Origin: Lachnospiraceae bacterium NE2001
Lineage (GTDB): Bacteria > Bacillota > Clostridia > Lachnospirales > Lachnospiraceae
Length of the DNA: 64,000 nt
Reading direction: 5' to 3'
NCBI GenBank assembly: GCA_900110635.1
Contig: FOEK01000003.1
Coordinates: 186,001-250,000, forward strand
Shown here: positions 24,652 through 32,980 of the stretch, one piece after another
How positions within the stretch are numbered: position 1 is the first letter of the stretch
Layout of the letters: each line of letters begins with the position of its first letter
Translations under genes and position numbers: made by a program
The notes under the pieces: model-generated
The model's database searches: none
What the model saw: only the letters and a program-made list of their open reading frames with translations
Told to the model about the DNA's origin: nothing

Positions 24652-27420
24652 ATGAGTAAGATAAAGAGTCCATTAAAGAAGAGAGTTCTTAGAGAGCTTC
24701 TTGGCGAGTGGCGTAAATATCTGGTTATAGCGCTTTTTCTTATTGTAATGATAGGCTTTATTTCGGGAATGTATGTGGCCAACAACAGTATGCTTACAAC
24801 AGCCGAGAATAAGATAACTGAGAATAAATTGGAGGATGGTTCATTTGAGCTTAGTGATAAAGCTTCAGATGAAATGATAGAGGCTCTTGAAAAGGGAGAG
24901 AAGGCAGATGTAAAGCAGTATTATCTCGATAAGGGCTACGAAGAGGCAGATAAGGAAGTAAAAAAGGCAGTTGATGAGGCTATCCCTGAGGAGATTGAAA
25001 AGGCCGTAAAGGATGGCATCGAGGAGCAGGTCAGAGCACAGGCTACAGAAGGGGTTGAGGCACAGATTGCTCAGTACGCTGATATGGGAGCTCAGGTTTC
25101 CGACAGTGATAAAGAGAAGATGATTCAGGATATCGTGGATGAAAATCTTCAGGCTGCTCTTGATGAATACTATGATGAAGCATATAGTGAAGCCTACGAT
25201 GAGTTCATGAAAAATGAATACGATGATACTCTGGAGGATGCAAAAAAAGAGGCTTACGAGGAGGTTGAAGACACAGTTAATGAGGAGTATGAAAAGGTTG
25301 TAGATAAGTATGATCTGGAGAATCCTGACTACAAACCAGTAGCTATAAAGATATATGAAAACTTTTATAAGGATGCCGAGGAAGATAGAGACGGAGACAA
25401 CAAGAAGGACGGCAATATCCGAATCTATAAGGATAGAGATAACATAGATTTATATGATATTCATAAGGGCGAGCTTCCTGTAAGTGAAAATGAAATCGCT
25501 ATCGATAGAATGCACGCAGATAATGTGGGTATCAAGGTTGGCGATACAATAAGTGTTGGTGGTGAGGACTTTAAGGTTACAGGCCTTATCGCTATGGTCA
25601 ACTATAGCACTCTGTTTGAGAAGTCAACAGATTCAATGTTCGATGCGATATACTTTGATGTTGCTATCGTTACAGATAAAGGCTTTGATAGAGTAAATAA
25701 GAATATCCATTACAATTATGCCTGGACTTATGAGGATAAGCCAGAAGATGAGATTGAAGAAAAAGCTCTTTCTGAAAATGTTATGGCTGCGCTTATCTCC
25801 CAATCAGTTGTAGAGGCTGGTGACAACGAGGACTTCAAGATAGAAGGTTTCCTTCCAAATTATTCCAACCAGGCGATCCATTTTGCTACAAATGATATGG
25901 GCGGAGATAAGACTATTTGCGGTATCATGCTTTATATATTAGTGGCAGTGCTTGCATTTGTCTTTGCGATTACGATCAGTAATACGATCACGAAAGAGTC
26001 GTCAGTAATTGGAACTCTTAGAGCTTCCGGTTATACAAAGGGTGAGCTTATTCGCCATTATATGACAATGCCTGTTTTGGTAACACTGATAGCAGCACTT
26101 ATTGGTAATGTTTTGGGATACACACTGCTTAAAAATGTGGTCTTCAGTATGTACTACGGTTCATATAGCCTTCCAGTTGCTGAGACCTTCTGGACACCGG
26201 ATGCATTTGTTAAGACCACAGTTGTTCCTGTAATAATCATGTTCGTTATTAACCTTTTTGTTATAGTAAGGATGATGAGATTTTCACCTCTTAAGTTCCT
26301 ACGTCACGATCTTAAGGCTAAGAAGAGAAAGAAAGCCATAAGACTTCCAAAGTGGAGTTTCCTGACACGCTTCAGAACAAGAATTCTGCTGCAGAACATT
26401 CCAAATTATCTGGTTCTTCTTATCGGTATAAGCTTTGTTATGATCATGCTTGCTATGGCAGTTGGATTTCCTGATTCCGTGGATGCATATAAGGCAAATG
26501 TGACTGATATGATGTTCGCAAAATATCAGACAATTCTTAAATCAACAGAGGATGAAGACGAAAAACCGATAGAAACAACAACGAAATCAGCAGAAAAGTT
26601 TGCTATGAACTCACTTCAGTATGAAATGAATGATCATAAAGAGAGCATATCCGTATATGGAATTGAAGATGGAAGTGGCTACATCAATATTTCGAGTGAT
26701 CTTGCTGAAAAAGATGTATACATTTCAAAGTCATTTTCAGAAAAATACGGCCTTGAAGTAGGCGATAATTTTACACTTGATGCAAGGTTTGATCATGATT
26801 CATATTCTATGAAGGTTGCGGGAATCTATGATTATTCGGGCGGACTTACAGTATTCATGCCTATAGAAAATTATAGAGAAATGTTCGATGAGGAGGATGA
26901 CTATTTCACAGGATTTATGTCCAACGATCCAATTGAGGGTATAGATGATGAGTATATAGCGACAACTATTACTGAGGATGATGTATTGAAGATATCAAGA
27001 CAGCTGGATCATTCGATGGGTTCAATTATGACCTACTTCCAGTATGTATGTGTCATTCTTTCAGCTGTACTTATTTACCTGCTTACAAAGATCATCATAG
27101 AGAAGAACGAAAATGCAATCTCCATGGTAAAGATTCTGGGATATGAAAATAAAGAAATCAGTGGTTTATATCTGACATTTACAACAGTTGTAGTGATCAT
27201 ATCCTGTATAGTGGGGATTATATCTAGTTTCTATCTGATGGAAATTGTGTTTAAGATATACCTTATGAGTATGGAAGGATGGTTCGATTTTATCATTACA
27301 CCATTTGGCTTTGTAAAAATGTTCCTGTTTGTATTCGTGGCCTACCTAATAGTAATGTGCATAGATTATAGACGTATCAAGAAGATTCCTATGGATGAAG
27401 CACTTAAGCATGTAGACTAA
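24652..27420 (+). CDS. FtsX-like ABC permease
   Basis: 922 residues. An N-terminal membrane helix (19-41) is followed by a very large acidic extracytoplasmic domain (about 45-440) with long Glu/Lys/Asp-rich helices. An FtsX module of three helices (about 420-540), a second extracytoplasmic domain and a final FtsX module follow. This is the layout of long clostridial FtsX-type permeases of macrolide or peptide exporters. The acidic helical region (EEVEDTVNEEYEKVVDKY) probably forms a coiled stalk. AGGGGAG precedes the ATG. Confidence 0.9.
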   Translation: MSKIKSPLKKRVLRELLGEWRKYLVIALFLIVMIGFISGMYVANNSMLTTAENKITENKLEDGSFELSDKASDEMIEALEKGEKADVKQYYLDKGYEEADKEVKKAVDEAIPEEIEKAVKDGIEEQVRAQATEGVEAQIAQYADMGAQVSDSDKEKMIQDIVDENLQAALDEYYDEAYSEAYDEFMKNEYDDTLEDAKKEAYEEVEDTVNEEYEKVVDKYDLENPDYKPVAIKIYENFYKDAEEDRDGDNKKDGNIRIYKDRDNIDLYDIHKGELPVSENEIAIDRMHADNVGIKVGDTISVGGEDFKVTGLIAMVNYSTLFEKSTDSMFDAIYFDVAIVTDKGFDRVNKNIHYNYAWTYEDKPEDEIEEKALSENVMAALISQSVVEAGDNEDFKIEGFLPNYSNQAIHFATNDMGGDKTICGIMLYILVAVLAFVFAITISNTITKESSVIGTLRASGYTKGELIRHYMTMPVLVTLIAALIGNVLGYTLLKNVVFSMYYGSYSLPVAETFWTPDAFVKTTVVPVIIMFVINLFVIVRMMRFSPLKFLRHDLKAKKRKKAIRLPKWSFLTRFRTRILLQNIPNYLVLLIGISFVMIMLAMAVGFPDSVDAYKANVTDMMFAKYQTILKSTEDEDEKPIETTTKSAEKFAMNSLQYEMNDHKESISVYGIEDGSGYINISSDLAEKDVYISKSFSEKYGLEVGDNFTLDARFDHDSYSMKVAGIYDYSGGLTVFMPIENYREMFDEEDDYFTGFMSNDPIEGIDDEYIATTITEDDVLKISRQLDHSMGSIMTYFQYVCVILSAVLIYLLTKIIIEKNENAISMVKILGYENKEISGLYLTFTTVVVIISCIVGIISSFYLMEIVFKIYLMSMEGWFDFIITPFGFVKMFLFVFVAYLIVMCIDYRRIKKIPMDEALKHVD

Positions 27421-27435
27421 AAGTCAAGATTTATA

Positions 27436-27475
27436 AAATGAGTCCAAACGGCTTGAAGCCGATTGGACTCATTTG
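27436..27475. terminator. Bidirectional terminator between convergent genes
   Basis: AAATGAGTCCAA and TTGGACTCATTT, with inner CGGCT/AGCCG, form a nearly uninterrupted stem. A-rich and T-rich flanks serve both the FtsX gene and murG. Confidence 0.85.
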
Positions 27476-27477
27476 TT

Positions 27478-28536
27478 TTAAACAAGGGAATCGATGATAG
27501 AGGTTATGCTGGTTATTGAGTCTGCTAGCTCGCTGGTCTGCATAGCCTCTATATATTTTTCTCTGTTTTCGTATACTTCTTTTATGCCGCTTAGTAGTGA
27601 TTCGTTACTAACTTCCTCCTCTTCGATAACGTAGCTGTAGCCACTTTTTTCGAAGGACTGGGCGTTAAGTATCTGGTCGCCTCGGCTGGCAGCCTTTGAA
27701 AGTGGAATGAGAAGATTTGGTTTTCTTATAGCAAGGAGTTCGCAGATAGCATTTGCACCAGCTCGTGAGATTACAACGTCAGCAAGTGCAAACATATCGG
27801 CCAGCTGTTCCTTGATGAACTCATATTGAACATATCCAGTCTTATCTTTGATATCAGGATTCAGCTTTCCCTTACCGGTAAGGTGTATAATGTTGAAGGT
27901 TTTGAGAAGCTCATCCAGACATCCCCAGATAGCCTTGTTGATAGCAACACTACCAGTGCTTCCTCCAACTATCATTACTACAGGTTTATCATCTGTAAAA
28001 CCACAGAAAGCCTTAGCCTTTTCTTTATCGCCGTTAAAGAGCTCCTGTCTGATAGGTGTTCCTGTTACGGTGGCCCTATCGCTGAATAGTTCCTTGGTCT
28101 CAGGGAAATTGCAGCATATTTTAGTAGCCTTTGGGAGGGCTATCTTGTTAGCAAGTCCCGGCGTCATATCTGATTCATGAATCACCACAGGAATCCCGAG
28201 ATGTGCTGCCATAAGAACTACAGGGACTGTAACAAATCCACCCTTAGAAAAAACAACGTCGGGCTTAATCTGTTTCAGAATCTTCTTTGCGTCGCCAAAT
28301 CCCTTGTTAACTCTGAATGGATCGGTAAAGTTCTGTATATCAAAATATCTTCTAAGCTTACCAGAGGATATGCCATAATACGGAATACCAATCTCCTCAA
28401 TAAGCTTCTTTTCAATGCCATTATAGGTTCCAATATAGCTGATCTCATAGCCCATCTCTTTGAGACGAGGAATCATAGCGATATTTGGGGTTACGTGACC
28501 GGCTGTACCACCACCGGTTAGAATTATCTTTTTCAT
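27478..28536 (-). CDS. murG: UDP-GlcNAc:lipid I N-acetylglucosaminyltransferase
   Basis: 352 residues. Makes lipid II on the inner face of the membrane during peptidoglycan synthesis. The N-terminal GGGTAGHVTPN glycine loop, FSKGGFVTVPVV, HESDMTPGLANK, VVGGSTGS-like VGGSTGSVAINK and SRAGANAICELLAIRKPNLLIPLS are all MurG hallmarks. GGTGG precedes the ATG. The gene stands alone, convergent with the exporter and divergent from pgm, not in a dcw cluster; in some Lachnospiraceae a second murG homologue exists, which I cannot test. Confidence 0.95.
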   Translation of the reverse strand: MKKIILTGGGTAGHVTPNIAMIPRLKEMGYEISYIGTYNGIEKKLIEEIGIPYYGISSGKLRRYFDIQNFTDPFRVNKGFGDAKKILKQIKPDVVFSKGGFVTVPVVLMAAHLGIPVVIHESDMTPGLANKIALPKATKICCNFPETKELFSDRATVTGTPIRQELFNGDKEKAKAFCGFTDDKPVVMIVGGSTGSVAINKAIWGCLDELLKTFNIIHLTGKGKLNPDIKDKTGYVQYEFIKEQLADMFALADVVISRAGANAICELLAIRKPNLLIPLSKAASRGDQILNAQSFEKSGYSYVIEEEEVSNESLLSGIKEVYENREKYIEAMQTSELADSITSITSIIDSLV

Positions 28537-28557
28537 ATATCCACCATATTATTTAAC

Positions 28558-28639
28558 AAGACAGGGGACGGTTCTCTGTCTTTATTTATCACATATAAAA
28601 TGATATTAGCGTCCAAGACAGAGAACCGTCCCCTGTCTT
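28558..28639. repeat. Two inverted family A repeats between murG and pgm
   Basis: Copies at 28558-28582 and 28615-28639 face each other and are complementary over 25 bases. They enclose 32 bases that contain ACATATAAAATGATAT, a string found again at 51001-51016. A transcript through both could form a long hairpin. Confidence 0.85.
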
Positions 28640-28702
28640 GGATAAGCACTGTGTATCTTATCACAAATAATAGAAAAATGATAGCATTATTGGGGCAAAG
28701 AA

Positions 28703-28711
28703 TGGTATAAT
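28703..28711 (+). promoter_or_regulatory. Extended -10 promoter of the phosphoglucomutase gene
   Basis: TGG-TATAAT, with no good -35 at normal distance. The transcript would begin about 30 bases before the coding start. Confidence 0.55.
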
Positions 28712-28748
28712 ACGAGTATCTATGATTTTAATACAGGAGGACAGTGAA

Positions 28749-30473
28749 ATGAGTGATTTTATGACAAATTATAAGAGCTGGCTGGAGAATCCATATTTCG
28801 ATGAGAAAACCAGAGCAGAGCTTGAATCTATCAAGGATGATGAGAAGGAAATCGAAGATAGATTTTACCGTAGTCTTGAGTTTGGAACTGGTGGTCTTAG
28901 AGGTGTCAGAGGCGCTGGTACCAACAGAATGAATATATATACAGTCCGTCAGGCTACACAGGGACTTGCTAACTATATTGTGGCTCATAACGGACAGGAG
29001 AAGGGCGTGGCAATCGCTCATGATTCAAGAATCATGTCTCCAGAGTTTGCGCGTGAGGCAGCTAAGTGTCTAAATGCAAATGGTATCAAGACATATCTTT
29101 TCGAATCACTCCGCCCAACACCAGAGCTTTCATATGCTGTTAGAAGCTTCGGATGTATCGCTGGTATCGTAGTTACAGCCAGCCACAATCCAAGAGAGTA
29201 TAACGGATATAAGGTTTACTGGGAGGATGGCGCACAGGTAACACCTCCTCACGATACAGGAATTATGGCAGAGGTTGCCAAGGTTACTGATTTCGCTGAT
29301 GTTAAGACAATGGACGAGGATGACGCAAGAGCACTTGGTCTCTTCAATATCATTGGTACTGACTTTGATGACAAGTACATTGCTGAGGTAAAGGCTCAGA
29401 GTATTCACCCTGAGATAATCCCTGAGATGGCTAAGGATATCAAGATTGTTTATACACCACTTCATGGTACTGGAAATGTACCTGTTCGCCGAGTTCTTCG
29501 AGAGCTTGGTTTTACACAGGTATATGTTGAGCCACAGCAGAAGATTCCTGATGGATCTTTCCCAACTGTTGCTTATCCAAACCCAGAGTCAGCACCTGCC
29601 TGGGAACTTGCTCTTAAGCTTGCTAAGGATGTGGATGCAGACATCGTTCTTGCTACTGATCCTGATGCAGACAGACTTGGTGTATATGCTAAGGATACAA
29701 AGACTGGCGAGTATATGAGCTTTACCGGAAATATGTCTGGTATGCTTATCGCTGAGTATATCTTCAGTGAGAGACTTGCTACAGGTACAATGCCTGAGAA
29801 TCCTGCACTTGTTACTACTATCGTAACTACAGATCTTGCAAAGGCTATCGCAGCACATTATAACGCTCGCTGCATCGAGGTTCTTACAGGATTTAAGTAT
29901 ATTGGTGAGCAGATTAAGATCTTCGAGCAGACAGGCTGCAATAATTATGTTTTCGGTCTTGAGGAGTCTTATGGATGTCTTGCAGGAACATACGCAAGAG
30001 ATAAGGATTCTATCGTTGCAGTTATGATGCTTTGTGAGGTTGCTGCATTCTATAAGAAGCAGGGCAAGACTCTTTGCGATGCTATGCAGGATCTTTATGA
30101 GAAGTATGGTTACTATAAGGAAGGTCTCGCAACACTTGAGCTTAAGGGTGTTGATGGTGCTGCTGAGATCCAGAAGAAGATGGAGAACTTCAGAGCAAAT
30201 CCTCCTAAGGAGCTTGGTGGTCTAAAGGTTCTTGCATCAAGAGATTACAAGGCTGATGAGAGAGTAGATCTTGTTACTGGTGAAAAGTCATCAACTGGAC
30301 TTCCATCTTCAAATGTTCTTTATTATGAGCTTGAGGACAATGCTTGGTGCTGTGTTCGTCCTTCAGGTACAGAGCCAAAGATTAAGTTCTACTATGGTGT
30401 AAAGGGAACTGATATGGCTGATTCTGAAAAGAAGCTTGAGGCTATCAAGTCAGATATGCTTAATGGTCAGTAA
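28749..30473 (+). CDS. Phosphoglucomutase / phosphomannomutase family protein
   Basis: 574 residues. The phosphoserine loop TASHNPREYNGYKVYW (about 145), metal loop ATDPDADRLG (about 300), sugar-binding GLEESYG and phosphate loop RPSGTEPKIKFY identify an alpha-D-phosphohexomutase of the PgcA type, interconverting glucose 1- and 6-phosphate for polysaccharide synthesis. I choose ATG 28749 because GGAGGACA lies just upstream. Codon use is strongly biased as in the GGGtGRT operon, consistent with high expression. Confidence 0.93.
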   Translation: MSDFMTNYKSWLENPYFDEKTRAELESIKDDEKEIEDRFYRSLEFGTGGLRGVRGAGTNRMNIYTVRQATQGLANYIVAHNGQEKGVAIAHDSRIMSPEFAREAAKCLNANGIKTYLFESLRPTPELSYAVRSFGCIAGIVVTASHNPREYNGYKVYWEDGAQVTPPHDTGIMAEVAKVTDFADVKTMDEDDARALGLFNIIGTDFDDKYIAEVKAQSIHPEIIPEMAKDIKIVYTPLHGTGNVPVRRVLRELGFTQVYVEPQQKIPDGSFPTVAYPNPESAPAWELALKLAKDVDADIVLATDPDADRLGVYAKDTKTGEYMSFTGNMSGMLIAEYIFSERLATGTMPENPALVTTIVTTDLAKAIAAHYNARCIEVLTGFKYIGEQIKIFEQTGCNNYVFGLEESYGCLAGTYARDKDSIVAVMMLCEVAAFYKKQGKTLCDAMQDLYEKYGYYKEGLATLELKGVDGAAEIQKKMENFRANPPKELGGLKVLASRDYKADERVDLVTGEKSSTGLPSSNVLYYELEDNAWCCVRPSGTEPKIKFYYGVKGTDMADSEKKLEAIKSDMLNGQ

Positions 30474-30506
30474 GATAAAAAAATATAGTCTAAGGACATA
30501 GCGTGA

Positions 30507-32867
30507 ATGAGTTTTCTAAAGAGACTTAGTATTAAAAGATATTATAAGTATAAGGATGAGGTAATTAAGCGAAATTATATTGCGAGCCAGACATTTATTC
30601 TGGTTGGAACCATAGTCGCCCTGGTAAATCTATTATCAAATATGTTTATCAGGAAGACAAATGGTTACATTGGTAATATAGTATTGCTTGCTTATTTTGT
30701 TGTTGTCTCAATTATTAGAAAACCTATTCTTGATAAGCATCTTCAGAGAAGTACGCTGTTTCTTTATCTTGTTCAGATTCCGATTATGATAATTGGAATT
30801 CTGATGGGAACGGTTCTGGATAAGAATTCGCTGACGTTTACATTTTTCCTTCTTCTTATATGCCTTCCTCCTTTTATTCTTGATAATCCTATAAGGCATA
30901 TTGGGTATCTTGTTGGCTCTATGTGTGCATATCTCGCCATGGGATTTATGTTTAAGCCCCAGGATGTTTTCAATCTTGATTTGGTACATCTGATGGGATT
31001 CTTTATGGGAGCCATGTTCCTTGATCTCTTTGTACTGGCTGAGAGGTTTGATAATCTGGAGAATTATGTTTTATCTGAAGAGAAGGCACGGCATGATGAA
31101 ATGTCGGGACTTAAGAACAGATATGCGCTTAGTATAGATGTTGACAGCTTTGAGGGAAAACGTGTATTTGCGGCTATTATTGATATTGACTACTTTAAGT
31201 TCTTCAATGATATGTTTGGTCACGATTTTGGTGAGGAACTTGTGAGTTATCTAGGAAAGAACGCAAGAAAAGTGTTTGGAGAAAAGTATTGTTACAGATT
31301 CGAAAGTGATGAGATACTTGTTCTGGATGAGAAGTCAAATGAGGCCGATTTTAAGAAAAAGCTTAGCAGCCTGAAAGAAAGCTTCAGTGAAGTGGTGATC
31401 CGTGATAAGTCATTTCACCCATCCTGTACTATTGCTTATGTGCATGGAACGCCGGAGTCAGGCGGTGATATGAATGAACTTATAAGACACGCTGATGTAA
31501 GACTGCTTGAGGCTAAGGCGGGCGGAAGAGGTACCGTGATCGGCTATCCTTATGATAGGAGCCAGAAGAGACAGACTGACATATTGTCTGAGGTTGCAAG
31601 GTCCAGTAATACCAATAATCTTGACGAGATTACTGGTATTCCGAATATGCAGTTCTTCCGTATACGAGCTGATGAGATGCTGGGAAATGTGCTGGATCTT
31701 GATAAACATCCAACAATTCTGTATTTCAATATCTGTAATTTTAAGGCTTATAATGAGGAAAATGGCTTTAGAAAAGGCGATAAGCTGCTTCGTGATATAT
31801 CAGATATCCTGAAGGATGAGTTTAGCAACAGACTTCTTGCCAGATTTGCTGAAGATCATTTTGTTATTCTTTGTTATGAGTCGGATATTGATGAAAGACT
31901 TACAAATGTTAATCATAGGGTTAAACCGCTTTTTGGCAATATTCATATGTCTTTAAAGGTTGGTGCAGCTGTCTATACAAAGGGTGAAAATGTTGGCATT
32001 ACCTGTGATAAAGCAAAGCTTGCCTGCGATAGCATAAAGCATGATGTTACAAGGAATCTGGTATTCTATAGTGAAAATCTGGAGAATAAGAATAAGCTCC
32101 AGAAATATGTAATATCACATATCGATGAGGCTGTTGAAAAGGGATATCTCAGAGTTTACTATCAGCCAATTATTGATCTTGTTAGTGGTCAGGTTGTTGA
32201 GCTTGAGGCTCTTGCTCGTTGGATCGATCCTATACACGGATTCCTGGCACCTAGCGATTTTATTCCGCCGCTTGAGGAGTTCAAGCTTATTCATAAGATA
32301 GACGCATTTATGGCTGAGCAGGTATGTAAGGACCAGGCTGATCTTAGGAGAATGGCTGGAAGAGATATTCCTGTATCCATTAACCTGTCAAGACTTGACT
32401 TTATGATAACTAACATAGTTGACAGCATTAAGGATATAGTTGTTTCTAATAATGTTGATGTAAGGAATCTTCATATCGAGGTTACTGAGAGTGCTCTTGA
32501 AAGAGATAGTGAGGAGCTTAGAGCTAAGCTGAATGAACTGAAGGAGTTTGGATTTGAGATATGGCTTGATGATTTTGGCAGCGGTTATTCATCACTTAAT
32601 TCACTTCAGGATTTCAATTTCGATGTGATCAAGGTTGATATGAAGTTTATGAGGACTCTTGAAACCAGTCCTCAGACTAAGATCATAGTTAAATCTATTG
32701 TTGAGATGACAAAGAATCTGAACCTGAGAACTCTTATGGAGGGTGTTGAGACAGAAAACCAGGCTAGATTTATAAAGGCCATTGGTGTTGATATGTCTCA
32801 GGGTTATCTCTTCAGTAGACCGGTTCCTATAGATGAGCTGAAGTTTGACCAGAAGAAAATAGGATAG
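30507..32867 (+). CDS. Membrane GGDEF-GGDEF-EAL protein, probable c-di-GMP phosphodiesterase
   Basis: 786 residues. N-terminal membrane helices (about 25-175) are followed by two GGDEF-like domains with degenerate active sites (YRFESDEIL at about 263 and ARFAEDHFVIL at about 445). The C-terminal EAL domain keeps the catalytic set: ELEALARW (about 565), SINLSRLDF, EVTES, LDDFGSGYSSL, IKVDMKFM and EGVET. It should hydrolyse c-di-GMP, with the inactive GGDEF domains perhaps sensing GTP or c-di-GMP. The ribosome site AAGGACA is modest. It is the counterpart of the cyclase at 21313. Confidence 0.88.
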   Translation: MSFLKRLSIKRYYKYKDEVIKRNYIASQTFILVGTIVALVNLLSNMFIRKTNGYIGNIVLLAYFVVVSIIRKPILDKHLQRSTLFLYLVQIPIMIIGILMGTVLDKNSLTFTFFLLLICLPPFILDNPIRHIGYLVGSMCAYLAMGFMFKPQDVFNLDLVHLMGFFMGAMFLDLFVLAERFDNLENYVLSEEKARHDEMSGLKNRYALSIDVDSFEGKRVFAAIIDIDYFKFFNDMFGHDFGEELVSYLGKNARKVFGEKYCYRFESDEILVLDEKSNEADFKKKLSSLKESFSEVVIRDKSFHPSCTIAYVHGTPESGGDMNELIRHADVRLLEAKAGGRGTVIGYPYDRSQKRQTDILSEVARSSNTNNLDEITGIPNMQFFRIRADEMLGNVLDLDKHPTILYFNICNFKAYNEENGFRKGDKLLRDISDILKDEFSNRLLARFAEDHFVILCYESDIDERLTNVNHRVKPLFGNIHMSLKVGAAVYTKGENVGITCDKAKLACDSIKHDVTRNLVFYSENLENKNKLQKYVISHIDEAVEKGYLRVYYQPIIDLVSGQVVELEALARWIDPIHGFLAPSDFIPPLEEFKLIHKIDAFMAEQVCKDQADLRRMAGRDIPVSINLSRLDFMITNIVDSIKDIVVSNNVDVRNLHIEVTESALERDSEELRAKLNELKEFGFEIWLDDFGSGYSSLNSLQDFNFDVIKVDMKFMRTLETSPQTKIIVKSIVEMTKNLNLRTLMEGVETENQARFIKAIGVDMSQGYLFSRPVPIDELKFDQKKIG

Positions 32868-32891
32868 AGAAAAGCCTGGGAAAGGCGATGT

Positions 32892-32953
32892 GTTATTCTG
32901 AGCGTTGCGAAGAATCGTGGTAGTTTTTTGATTCTTCGCAATTGTTCAGAACT
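32892..32953. repeat. Imperfect inverted repeat with TTCTGAGCG...GAAGAATC
   Basis: TTGCGAAGAATC and GATTCTTCGCAA form a perfect 12-bp stem, extended by TTCTGA/TCAGAA, around a 13-base loop. The string TTCTGAGCG-TTGCGAAGAATC is like short intergenic repeats seen in many bacterial genomes. It sits between the EAL gene and the RND gene. Confidence 0.7.
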
Positions 32954-32980
32954 TTTTTTCACTGTTTTTGAGGAGAGATT

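Noticed and set aside
28558-28639. Ends of an insertion sequence
   Set aside because: The two inverted copies enclose only 32 bases and the same element occurs alone elsewhere, so they are independent short repeats.
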